Under the pieces are notes generated by a model. It ran no database searches, had not been told where the DNA came from, and saw only the letters and a list, made by a program, of their open reading frames with translations. Of a stretch of 9,086 bases of DNA, positions 1 through 7,193 are shown in pieces. The stretch's first letter is position 1; every line of letters starts with the position of its first letter. The stretch comes from JAEELC01 sp963605425 (GTDB lineage: Bacteria > Bacillota_I > Bacilli_A > Acholeplasmatales > Anaeroplasmataceae), in the NCBI GenBank assembly GCA_963605425.1, contig CAVCUQ010000047.1:1-9086 (forward strand), written 5' to 3'. The translations under genes and the position numbers were made by a program.

Positions 1-437
1 GATTTATCTTCTTTAATAGTAACTATTTCATTTTCAATATCTTCCATATGATAATTACTCGATTTATCAAATTGAGAATAATTAAACTGGATTAAATCTA
101 AATTATTTTTAGTCAAAGATTCTACCATTCTTTCTAACGTATAATTTTCTATATAATCATCAGCATCTAAAAAGAAAACAAATTTAGAATCTGGTGATAC
201 ATTATCTAATCCATAATTTCTACTCTTTGAAACACCACCATTATTTTTATGATATATTTTAATTCTGTCATCCTTAAGTTTAAGTTCATCCAAAAATTCG
301 CTAGTTTCATTTTTAGATCCATCATCGATTCCTAATATTTCTATATCACTATATGTTTGATTAATACAAGAGTCAAAACATTTTTTTAAAAATTCTATTG
401 GTGTATTATATATAGGTATAATAATTGATATTTTCAT
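1..437 (-). CDS. Glycosyltransferase family 2, N-terminal part (runs off the window)
   Basis: The frame is open from an ATG at 437-435 to the window edge, 145 complete codons with no stop. The translation is the GT-A fold N-terminus of an inverting family 2 glycosyltransferase. It begins MKISIIIPIYNTPIEFLKKC. A GIDDGS motif at residues 36-41 is the nucleotide-binding strand end. NNGGVSKSRNYG lies at 65-76, and the metal-binding DADD motif is at 91-94. Such enzymes transfer a sugar from a nucleotide-sugar donor to a lipid-linked glycan at the cytoplasmic membrane. A canonical AAGGAG site (446-451) supports the start. It follows the GT8 gene by 73 bases. The C-terminal half, which carries acceptor specificity, is outside the window, so donor and linkage cannot be named. 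Family assignment is confident. Confidence 0.9.
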   Translation of the reverse strand, partial: MKISIIIPIYNTPIEFLKKCFDSCINQTYSDIEILGIDDGSKNETSEFLDELKLKDDRIKIYHKNNGGVSKSRNYGLDNVSPDSKFVFFLDADDYIENYTLERMVESLTKNNLDLIQFNYSQFDKSSNYHMEDIENEIVTIKEDK

Positions 438-445
438 AATTTCAA

Positions 446-451
446 CTCCTT
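446..451 (-). promoter_or_regulatory. Ribosome binding site of the partial GT2 gene
   Basis: AAGGAG on the minus strand, 8 bases before the ATG at 437. It fixes the start of the partial GT2 gene and is a typical strong Shine-Dalgarno site. Confidence 0.75.
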
Positions 452-510
452 GTATTATTTAAAATAGTATCTTCTATGTAAAATTGAATTTACTTATAAT
501 ATGAACTCTA

Positions 511-1406
511 CTAATTTTTCTTATATGTTAATTTTCTAAATACTTTTATGCAGAATGTTGGAAGACAAAATATATAATGCTTTAATATGACTTTATTTAC
601 ATCAGACTTAATTTCAACATTACAAACATATTTCTTATAAATTCTAGCAATTTTTATAGGACAATATACACTCCATGGCTTTCCTGCGCTAAAATGAATA
701 AACAAGCAATTCTTCAATACAACACTTGCTTTTTTAAACCTGATGTATTCATAAATTTGATTATTATATTTAACAGGATTTAATAGTTTACAATCATTCT
801 TAAAATAAATATTGATAAAGTCCTGATCAGGAAACTTTAAGTTATCTATGATTTCTTTTAAGCTACTTATCAACAAAGTCATATTATATTGTGTCTTAAC
901 CTTTAACACATTAAATATAATGAACCCTGAATTACAATATAAATCATCATTTCCAAATAAATCACATTGCCTACAAATATTACCAGAAACTTCAGGACAT
1001 ATCGCAATAGCTTCATTAAAAGCTAATTTGAATAATTCATCAATATTATTTATGCACAACATATCACAATCAAGATAGTATAAATAATAGGCATCTTCCT
1101 CAATAATAAAGGGTGCAACTATTCTTGCTATTGATATTACTGGCCATTTTCTATTTTTAAAATACTCTTTAAAATCAATGAAATCATTTAAAGTATAAAT
1201 AATTATTGGGACCTTATAATATTTCAAAATATTAATAGACTCAGATTTCAATCCTTCTGTAAATACAATAAAACAAATTTTTTGATTTGTATTTTTAACT
1301 ATGGAAGCAATAAGCCCCCCCCGACTTTCACATAATTATCATCAAATGTTAAAAGAAAATATTTATACTTAATCTTTTCAACATTTAAATAAATTTTATT
1401 AATCAT
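511..1406 (-). CDS. GT8 family glycosyltransferase, frameshifted (OFF) at a poly-G tract
   Basis: This is a family 8 retaining glycosyltransferase (LPS glucosyl/galactosyltransferase type) split over two frames. Translation from the ATG at 1406 gives MINKIYLNV...FLLTFDDNYVKV, the expected GT8 N-terminus, then enters eight G (1315-1322) and stops after 35 residues. The second frame continues with LIASIVKNTNQKICFIVFTE and runs to the TAG at 511. One extra G (nine) joins them as a 298-residue protein, a normal GT8 length. In joined numbering the metal-binding DCD is at 113-115, YCNSGFIIFNV at 157-167, PDQDF at 193-197 and the C-terminal HFSAGKPW at 238-245. All hallmarks are intact, so the gene looks functional apart from the tract. 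The spacing after the pyruvyl transferase stop (16 bases) suggests co-transcription. A shorter product from an internal TTG (1251) would lack the nucleotide-binding N-terminus and is unlikely. The family call is firm; phase variation is inferred. Confidence 0.85.
1315..1322 (-). repeat. Poly-G tract (G8) in the GT8 gene, out of frame
   Basis: Eight consecutive C on the plus strand (G on the coding strand) cover codons 29-31 of the GT8 gene. The upstream and downstream parts of the protein are in frames that only nine (or six) G would join. With nine G the tract encodes Gly-Gly-Gly. Homopolymeric G tracts of this length are classic slipped-strand switches in Campylobacter, Neisseria and others. 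Confidence 0.85.
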
Positions 1407-1414
1407 TAATCACA

Positions 1415-1420
1415 CCCCCT
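1415..1420 (-). promoter_or_regulatory. Ribosome binding site of the GT8 gene, with a G5 run
   Basis: AGGGGG on the minus strand lies 8 bases before the ATG at 1406, in the 16-base gap after the pyruvyl transferase. It differs from the AAGGAG sites of neighbouring genes and contains five G. It is the only plausible Shine-Dalgarno site for this start, and pairing to 16S rRNA would need a wobble or mismatch. Confidence 0.5.
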
Positions 1421-1422
1421 AT

Positions 1423-2526
1423 TTACATATCTTTTATCTCATCAATAACATTCTTAACAAACTCTAAAGCCTTACTTCTTTCATTATCTAAAACTTGATT
1501 AACAACACTAAAATCAACTTTTCTATTAACAACATCAAAGTCTTGATAAGACTCAACACGACGTTGTAATTGATTTGTTTGCTTTAATATCGACTCAAGT
1601 CTACCGCCAAATTCTTTAGGGAATATACAAATAGGTTCAGTATTTAGATTTAAGCTGAATGCAGTTGCGTGGAAGGAATCAGTTAAGACATATGTTGCAT
1701 TATCGATTAAACTTATAAAATCAAATACTTCCGGAACAAGCATGCTTTTACCACATCTTGTTATTTGATCAAACCTTGTACAGAATCTAACTAACTTAAG
1801 TCCTGTTCTTTTAGACAATTCTTTAGCATATTTATCAAATTCTTTACTTCTATTTAAATTATAGATAAGAATATAATCTTCTTTTATTTTTCTAGGAGTT
1901 GCATATTTTCTCCAAAAGTCACCAGTAACACATAATGTAGGATCTACAATATGAACTCCATTTGTTAAATGATATTGATTACTAATAATATCTAGTCCAC
2001 TTGATTCTCTAACTGATATTCTATTGTATTTTTCTAGATATGGCTTTGTAGCTTCAATCTCTTCATTACTTAATTTGCTTTGACCAAAGCTAGCTGCAAA
2101 ACTAAATTTATATTTATCATCTGGAACAAATGACAAATATAAAGGTTTAATAATTCCTTTATTCCATTTAGAATTCCATGTTTGATCGCTACCAGTACAA
2201 TAAGCATCTGCTTCAAGAGGGTATGTTGCAAAATCATTATCTGTTGTATAGACCTTATCAGTTAGATTTAAATATTTTTTATTAAAATCTCCAAAGACTT
2301 TTTTCCATCTTCTATATGTTGGATAAAAAGCAATTCTTTTAACTATGTTCTTACCACACCATGTAGACATTAAATTTTCATCTTTACAATTTTCTCTTAC
2401 ATAATTAATAATCCTAACATCTAAGTACCCCCCCCCCGCATTTTTCAAGAATTCTTGAGTTGCAAATGCTTGTAGGACAGAACCATAGTTTTTAACAGCA
2501 TTTAAAGTAATAACATCAATTCTCAT
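1423..2526 (-). CDS. Polysaccharide pyruvyl transferase family protein (poly-G tract in frame, ON)
   Basis: The 367-residue protein has the hallmarks of the polysaccharide pyruvyl transferase family (CsaB/WcaK-like). These enzymes add pyruvate ketals from phosphoenolpyruvate to sugars of cell-surface glycans in the cytoplasm. The N-terminal Rossmann half begins MRIDVITLNAVKNYGSVLQA, with the conserved NYG-S-LQA pattern. AYCTGSDQTWN lies at 108-118, FAASFGQ at 143-149, VDPTL at 194-198 and the C-terminal TDSFHATAF at 282-290, where family members carry a conserved histidine. Length is normal. A ten-G tract (2428-2437) encodes Gly31-Gly33 between two core secondary-structure elements and is in frame, so this gene is ON. 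The start ATG overlaps the preceding stop by four bases (ATGA), implying translational coupling, and an AGGAGG site lies 8 bases upstream. Some family members act on other substrates, so the reaction is inferred. Confidence 0.88.
   Translation of the reverse strand: MRIDVITLNAVKNYGSVLQAFATQEFLKNAGGGYLDVRIINYVRENCKDENLMSTWCGKNIVKRIAFYPTYRRWKKVFGDFNKKYLNLTDKVYTTDNDFATYPLEADAYCTGSDQTWNSKWNKGIIKPLYLSFVPDDKYKFSFAASFGQSKLSNEEIEATKPYLEKYNRISVRESSGLDIISNQYHLTNGVHIVDPTLCVTGDFWRKYATPRKIKEDYILIYNLNRSKEFDKYAKELSKRTGLKLVRFCTRFDQITRCGKSMLVPEVFDFISLIDNATYVLTDSFHATAFSLNLNTEPICIFPKEFGGRLESILKQTNQLQRRVESYQDFDVVNRKVDFSVVNQVLDNERSKALEFVKNVIDEIKDM
2428..2437 (-). repeat. Poly-G tract (G10) in the pyruvyl transferase gene, in frame
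   Basis: Ten consecutive C on the plus strand, the longest such run in the window. On the coding strand it reads GCG followed by three GGG codons and TAC, giving Ala-Gly-Gly-Gly-Tyr at residues 30-34. A gain or loss of one G would truncate the protein shortly after residue 34. Confidence 0.9.
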
Positions 2527-3698
2527 TTATTCTTCCTCCTCACTTTCTTAACAAATCTTATTGCAAAATCAGGTGTACATCTTCTGATCACCCATTTTAC
2601 TTTATATTTAAATGGTTCTTTATAGTTATAATACCTATCAACACTTAAATTCTTATAGAAAGCATCTCTTTCTTGCTTTCTTGTTGTAGGATGTTTCATA
2701 TTGCCTTGATTCTTAATCGCATTCTCTAATGTAGAATCAAGTAATTCAATATTAGGAACTTCTTCTAATATTTTTAATCCCTTATTCGTATTAGCGGTAA
2801 TTAATGACACCCCTAGTTTATCATAGAACTTAGGATAAGCCTCTTCTATACCCCAGTAATCACCAATACATAAGTCACCGACTCTATTTTTAGTCGCAAA
2901 TTTGCATTCATAACAAGATTCTCGATAGTTCTTACCACCATCTAAGAATTCATATAAATATAAATCTTCTGTATGTCTTCTATATAGTTTCTTGACTCTT
3001 CCGTCTTCCATAATAATAATAATAATATATAAGCCCCATCCATATCTTTTAGATCTAAAGTTATAATTAACAACCCTTGATTTATATTTCTTTTCAAGAG
3101 AATCAAGATAAGTTCTAAATGCTTTAAAGGAAGGGGTACCATGACATACAATAGAAACAGTAATTAAATTAGAATAATTTTTTCCTAAATATAATTCTAA
3201 GCCTTTAATTTGACAAGATGTACCTGTATATAATACAAGTTTTCCTTTATTCAATTCTTCTTTAACAAGACTAAATGTATTATTAGTATCGCTTGTAACA
3301 TATTTAGAAGATTGTATTTTATTTAGTTCTTCTTTAGTAGTGCATTTAATATGAGCAGGTTTCATATTTTCAGTATATGCTACTCCAAATACAACACCAC
3401 CATTATCAATAACATAATTCGCTAATGCATCGCTTGCTCCACCGCTTGCAGAATTATAAAGTCTTTTTCTGTCTTTATTCTTCATTGCAAACACTTTGAT
3501 AGGTAAGTAAGCATCATTATCATGATTTGCAGGACAAACATTTAAGCATTTGCGGCAATTAACACATATTGAATTATCTACATGAGGATATATAAATCCT
3601 TCATCATTTTCTTCCATAGTAATACATTTCTTAGGACATGATTGTTCACAAGCTCTACACCCGAAGCAATGTATACCAATACTTTCAATGTTTTCCAT
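2523..3698 (-). CDS. Coenzyme F420 hydrogenase/dehydrogenase beta-subunit family protein with two 4Fe-4S motifs
   Basis: This 391-residue protein joins an N-terminal bacterial ferredoxin module to an FrhB/FdhB-type domain. Two 4Fe-4S motifs are complete: C11-x2-C14-x2-C17-x3-C21 and C45-x2-C48-x2-C51-x3-C55. After them come SASGGAS (83-89), YTGTSCQIKGL (157-167), CHGTPS (185-190), a CysxxCys at 262-265 and GDYWG (279-283), all typical of this family. In archaea such subunits handle F420 and flavin. In Bacillota and Bacteroidota polysaccharide loci they commonly sit next to pyruvyl transferases, with an unproven redox role in glycan modification. Here the stop overlaps the start of the pyruvyl transferase by four bases, so a shared pathway is likely. 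The ATG at 3698 is preceded by AAAGGA at 3708-3713. An (ATT)5 codon repeat encodes Ile225-229. The family assignment is strong; the reaction is unknown. Confidence 0.9.
   Translation of the reverse strand: MENIESIGIHCFGCRACEQSCPKKCITMEENDEGFIYPHVDNSICVNCRKCLNVCPANHDNDAYLPIKVFAMKNKDRKRLYNSASGGASDALANYVIDNGGVVFGVAYTENMKPAHIKCTTKEELNKIQSSKYVTSDTNNTFSLVKEELNKGKLVLYTGTSCQIKGLELYLGKNYSNLITVSIVCHGTPSFKAFRTYLDSLEKKYKSRVVNYNFRSKRYGWGLYIIIIIMEDGRVKKLYRRHTEDLYLYEFLDGGKNYRESCYECKFATKNRVGDLCIGDYWGIEEAYPKFYDKLGVSLITANTNKGLKILEEVPNIELLDSTLENAIKNQGNMKHPTTRKQERDAFYKNLSVDRYYNYKEPFKYKVKWVIRRCTPDFAIRFVKKVRRKNK
2535..2540 (-). promoter_or_regulatory. Ribosome binding site of the pyruvyl transferase gene
   Basis: AGGAGG on the minus strand, 8 bases before the ATG at 2526 and inside the 3' end of the preceding gene. 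It confirms the start within the 4-base ATGA overlap. Confidence 0.8.
3012..3026 (-). repeat. (ATT)5 trinucleotide repeat encoding five isoleucines
   Basis: On the coding strand ATT is repeated five times, giving Ile225-Ile229 in a predicted beta-strand of the FrhB-like protein. Length changes here would be in frame, so it is not an on/off switch. Confidence 0.7.
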
Positions 3699-3772
3699 AC
3701 AATCTCATCCTTTCTCTATGTTATATGTATTTTATATCATAAAAAATATTATAAACATTCTTTTAGTTTCAA

Positions 3773-4585
3773 TTAAATACTCTCTTTAATTTCAATTCTT
3801 TTAACAAAATATGATTCATCAACACAGAAATCATCATTAACAAATACCATCTTATTAATATATTCTCTATTAATAGAATTTTTATCTTTATATTCAAGTC
3901 AAGCTAAGCACATAGTAGCAATTACATAATAAATAATATCATCTTCATTATATTTATAATCTAATTTAATTTCCTTGATAGGTATTCTATAAGTATATAT
4001 GTAGTATGTGCTATCCTTGTAATAATCATTTATTGCTTCTTTCAAATCTAAGAAAGATAATAGCTTTTTTAGAAACTCAGGACATTGCCCTAGATTATTG
4101 TAATAATTAGGGTAACAATCTTTAATATTCTCTCTTATTAAAAATCCATTCACACATATATCAGGTCCTTCTTTACCAAAACTGGTAACTAAACGACTCA
4201 TCAAGTATGCATCTTGTGAATAATCTATTTTCTCACCATTCAAAAATATATCAATGTTTTTATTTTCTTTATATGTTATTCTATACTTATTGCAAAACGA
4301 AGTGAATTCATTTTCGCTTAATAGAAGTTCTCTTAGATTACATGCTTTCTTACTTTTATCAATGTTTAGCCTTCTTGTTAGAGTATGAAAATAAATGAAG
4401 GAATTACATGAATCTACTTTACTATTGCATTTATCTTTTAAAAATTCAACAAAAACATAATACCAATTTGATGAATCAAAATTTATATTACCTAGTAAAT
4501 AACTTTCTAAATATTTAATATCAACATCTAAAAGATTACTAATTGTTATTTCTATGCTGTTATAAGTTCGTGTATCAAAATCCAT
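3773..4585 (-). CDS. Unrecognised protein, interrupted by an in-frame TGA
   Basis: I do not recognise a named family. From the ATG at 4585 the frame gives 228 residues to a TGA at 3899-3901. The same frame then continues for 41 sense codons (LEYKDKNSINREYINKMV...RIEIKESI) to a TAA at 3773-3775. The composition is unchanged across the TGA, so the intact protein was probably 270 residues. No signal peptide or membrane segment is seen, so it looks soluble. Visible landmarks are FIYFHTLTRRL at 63-73, a CNLRELLL segment at 82-89, GKEGPDICVNGFLIREN at 137-153 and STYYIYTYRIPIKEI at 192-206. The alternating hydrophobic and polar strands suggest an alpha/beta enzyme-like fold. The HT motif faintly recalls ADP-ribosyltransferase-type folds, but this is speculation. 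The start has no clear Shine-Dalgarno and lies 18 bases after the restored GT2 stop, which fits coupled translation. It may be a recently broken gene. Confidence 0.6.
3899..3901 (-). other. In-frame TGA within the unrecognised gene
   Basis: The context on the minus strand is GCT TGA CTT. The frame stays open for 41 codons on the far side. It could be a nonsense mutation, a readthrough site (UGA followed by C is a leaky context) or a sequencing error. The other genes show no internal TGA and use TGG for tryptophan, which argues against a recoded genome. Confidence 0.7.
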
Positions 4586-4603
4586 AATTATATTTAATTT
4601 CTA

Positions 4604-5469
4604 TTATTTTAAATACTCATTCAACTTAAGCATTTCAATTTTCTTAATATCATCTTGATTTAAACCAAATTTCTTCTTTTTTCTTCTTAGTCTTATCTTA
4701 CCTGGAGTTAACCCTGAAATAATAGGTTTAAATGCATATATATATATCCTTTTGGATTTAAATGAAGTAATTTATCATATTTCTTTCTTAATTTATATTC
4801 ATCAACTCTATGACAAAACTTTTGTTTCTTCATTGTATACATATCTTCAGAATATAAATATAATCTTTCTTGAATATTCATACCTTTATATCCATTAAGC
4901 TCTAATTTGAAATACAAGTCATAATCTTCAGTTCTTCTAATAATAGGATCTATAGAATAATTACCTACTTTAGTCATTGCTTCTGTCCTTGCCATAATAG
5001 TAGGATGTGCAAATGTAACTCCATATAATAAGTCAAATTTATCAGGATATTCTTCAATATCTCTTTTACCAACTATCTGATCATTATCATATAACCATAA
5101 ATTAGTTCCTACAATAGCAATCTCTTGATGGTTATCTAATATTTCTACTTCTTTTTCAAATCTAGTAGGTAATGATATATCATCATCGTCTTGTCTAGCT
5201 ATATATTCTCCAGTCGCATATTCTAAACAATGATTTAAAGAATAAGCTAAGCCTTTATTATTTTCATTTTCTATTACTATTATTCTCGAATCTTTTTCTT
5301 TATATTCATTTAATACAGGTTTAATAAAATCTTTAGTTGAACAATCATTACATATAATAAACTCAAAGTTAGTATAAGTCTGATTTAATATTGATTCTAT
5401 TGATTTTCTTAGTTTCTTTTCATCTTGGGAATTATATACACCCATTATTACAGATATTTTATTACTCAT
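4604..5469 (-). CDS. Glycosyltransferase family 2, C-terminus frameshifted at an AT repeat
   Basis: This is a GT2 inverting glycosyltransferase of the capsule/exopolysaccharide type. It starts MSNKISVIMGVYNS at an ATG preceded by AAAGGAG (5477-5483, spacing 7). Catalytic-domain motifs are complete: the NDCS nucleotide-binding aspartate D42, RQDDDD at 92-97 (metal), AHPTIM at 154-159 and RRTEDYDLY at 178-186 with the likely catalytic base. As sequenced, translation ends at a TAA at 4708-4710 after 253 residues, just after reading MHLNLLFQG out of an (AT)6 repeat (4736-4747). In the alternative frame the text after the repeat reads AFKPIISGLTPGKIRLRRKK and continues to a TAA at 4604-4606, the usual basic amphipathic tail of these enzymes. 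(AT)5 would give a 287-residue protein. The catalytic core survives either way, so the truncated form may keep activity or lose membrane or acceptor contact. The GT2 call is certain; the frameshift interpretation is likely. Confidence 0.85.
4736..4747 (-). repeat. (AT)6 dinucleotide repeat at the GT2 frameshift point
   Basis: Twelve bases of alternating AT sit exactly where the GT2 protein changes frame. Six units give the truncated end, and five units give Gly-Tyr-Ile-Tyr-Ala-Phe-Lys-Pro and the full tail. A slippage-prone dinucleotide at the junction makes length variation the simplest explanation. Confidence 0.6.
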
Positions 5470-5476
5470 AGTTATA

Positions 5477-5483
5477 CTCCTTT
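5477..5483 (-). promoter_or_regulatory. Ribosome binding site of the GT2 gene
   Basis: AAAGGAG on the minus strand, 7 bases before the ATG at 5469, in the 21-base gap after the HAD gene stop (TAG at 5491-5493). Confidence 0.75.
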
Positions 5484-5490
5484 AACAAAA

Positions 5491-7155
5491 CTATTTTCTT
5501 AGTATATTTAAGAATTTATTATAATTCAAATTCAACTTAAATAATCTTTTTAAAAATCCACATTTCCATTTAGATTCAACAAAATCTTTTTTAACATTCA
5601 ATGATCTATTGATCAGCATATTTGAAACGCCATTATCATAAAATTCAATATTACCAAGATATTTCAAATCTTTCTTGTTAGGATTTATACCAACCTTATT
5701 CAACTTATGATAGACTTCGTTTTGTGTAAAAATACTAGATGTAGTTATATTTTTCAAATTAGTTAAATATTTTAGTATTCCTTCTTGAATAAATACTATA
5801 GTTTCCATACTTTCGTTAGAGAATTCATTTTCATCTAATATTGGTTCGACTTTATTATTCTTTTCTTTATAACCGACTACCGAGCCATAATTAGGCATTA
5901 AAATCAATTCTAATAGTCCTGAATAATTAAGTATTGTTTTAGCTACATCATTCTTTTCACTAAATAAGTAACCTTTTTTATTTTCACTATTTAGTGCTCC
6001 TAAATATATACCTTTTAAATCATAGTTTTCCAAATATACATTTAACAAGTTTTGCATACTTCCGTTCCACCCAATATCAACCAGGACAGAATTTGGAGAT
6101 ATATTTTCTTTAATATACTTGTCAAATATTTCTAAATTATCTTTAGTATCAACGATAATATTTGCCTTATTTATATTTACTATATCGAGTAATTTATCCT
6201 TGTTATCTTTTACAGATAATTTTAACATATCTTTTTCAAAGTACTTACTATTGAGTCCGATTCGACGAATAAACTCTTCAACTGTTTCATTTAATTTAAC
6301 ACTAGCTAAATCAAAAGCTAATTCAAATTGATCATTTTCAATAAGTTTAGATATAATTCCACTTTGTACACTTCTTCTAGATAAGTATATAATCTTCCCA
6401 TTCTTATCAAATAAGGTATTGAAAAATTTGCAAATCAAATCTCCTTCCCTAGAAACAAACAAAAGATTATCTTTTTGATTAATATATACACAGAACTCAT
6501 AGAATGCAGGGCCAAAATAATTATATCCAATATAATTTAAATAATCTTTATTATCTAATTTATTAGCATAATTATCTTTATTATTCTTACCAAGATACTT
6601 AGTTTTAAGTCCACTAAGTCTTGCATTTAGGTAGTCACTTCTAATTGAATCACCAATATGACATATATTTCTTTTCTTTATAGATAATAATTTTGATATA
6701 ACATCGTATCCTTTACGATTTCTTTTACTTGCTTTTATATCACAAGAAACAAATACAGTACCTATATCATAACCATTCTTTTTTAAGATTTTACTAATAG
6801 TTTCTTTATGTAAATACATATCGCTAAAACATACTATTTGATAGTTATCTTTGTACTTTAAATAAAGATTATATCCTACTTTATTAACTGTAGTATTTTG
6901 TATTTCCAATTCTACTTCTAGCTTTAAAGCACTTTCTTTAAGGTCGTCGTTAATATCTAAATATTTATAAATATCTTCAATTGTAAATAAGCCTTTAGTT
7001 TCAAGATTTGCTTTTTTTTCTGCTTCTAGTCTTAATTCAGGAAAGTTGTTGACATTTAATCTATCACCTATAATTTTATATATCTTTTTAGGAGGTATTA
7101 TCCTATTTATCAATGTATCATATACATCAAATGAAATAACTTTAATTTTACTCAT
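5491..7155 (-). CDS. HAD-superfamily protein of polysaccharide loci (COG5610-like)
   Basis: The 554-residue protein has an N-terminal HAD hydrolase domain and a long C-terminal region. Motif I is SFDVYDTL (nucleophile D10), motif II CFSDMY with S111, candidate motif III lysines lie at 141-148, and motif IV is GDSIRSD (D169, D174). The position two after the nucleophile is Tyr (Y12) rather than the acid Asp of ordinary phosphatases. This FDxYDTL/FDxFDTL form is typical of the COG5610 group found in capsule and exopolysaccharide clusters. The C-terminal half contains LLFVSREGDL at 231-240, IIYLSRRSVQ at 255-264 and VLVDIGWNGSMQNLL further on. These resemble the Rossmann-like domain of that group, whose substrate is unknown. 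No signal peptide is present, so it is cytoplasmic. A perfect 13-bp inverted repeat ends at the base before the ATG and no Shine-Dalgarno is visible, so translation may be coupled or structure-controlled. The family is fairly sure; the role in glycan building is inferred from context. Confidence 0.85.
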   Translation of the reverse strand: MSKIKVISFDVYDTLINRIIPPKKIYKIIGDRLNVNNFPELRLEAEKKANLETKGLFTIEDIYKYLDINDDLKESALKLEVELEIQNTTVNKVGYNLYLKYKDNYQIVCFSDMYLHKETISKILKKNGYDIGTVFVSCDIKASKRNRKGYDVISKLLSIKKRNICHIGDSIRSDYLNARLSGLKTKYLGKNNKDNYANKLDNKDYLNYIGYNYFGPAFYEFCVYINQKDNLLFVSREGDLICKFFNTLFDKNGKIIYLSRRSVQSGIISKLIENDQFELAFDLASVKLNETVEEFIRRIGLNSKYFEKDMLKLSVKDNKDKLLDIVNINKANIIVDTKDNLEIFDKYIKENISPNSVLVDIGWNGSMQNLLNVYLENYDLKGIYLGALNSENKKGYLFSEKNDVAKTILNYSGLLELILMPNYGSVVGYKEKNNKVEPILDENEFSNESMETIVFIQEGILKYLTNLKNITTSSIFTQNEVYHKLNKVGINPNKKDLKYLGNIEFYDNGVSNMLINRSLNVKKDFVESKWKCGFLKRLFKLNLNYNKFLNILRK

Positions 7156-7184
7156 AATATTCTATTAAAACTTAATAGAATATT
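7156..7184 (-). repeat. Perfect 13-bp inverted repeat abutting the HAD start codon
   Basis: Arms 7156-7168 and 7172-7184 are exact complements around a 3-base loop. The structure occupies most of the 38-base gap between the acetyltransferase stop and the HAD ATG at 7155, replacing the usual Shine-Dalgarno position. It is AT-rich with no GC core, so it is a poor intrinsic terminator. It could be an operator, an mRNA hairpin affecting initiation, or a processing site. Confidence 0.7.
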
Positions 7185-7193
7185 AACATTAGC

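Noticed and set aside
848..1078. Plus-strand open frame of 76 codons
   Set aside because: It lies opposite the GT8 catalytic region, has no ribosome binding site and shows no protein-like features. It is a shadow of the real gene.
2942..3151. Minus-strand 69-codon frame inside the FrhB-like gene
   Set aside because: It is an alternative frame of a long gene with conserved motifs, and its composition is not protein-like.
3899..3901. Recoded UGA (tryptophan code, Mollicutes type)
   Set aside because: All other genes are free of internal TGA, use TGG for tryptophan, and one uses TGA as a stop in an ATGA overlap. One TGA does not support a different code.
6119..6331. Plus-strand 70-codon frame opposite the HAD gene
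   Set aside because: It is antisense to a clear coding region with no start signal; the hydrophobic content is due to the AT-rich complement.
7012..7020. Run of T (A on the coding strand) in the HAD gene as another switch
   Set aside because: Short A/T runs are expected at this base composition, and the gene is in frame on both sides.
7156..7184. Intrinsic terminator after the acetyltransferase
   Set aside because: The stem is almost wholly A-T with no following T run, and it abuts the next start codon. A terminator is unlikely.
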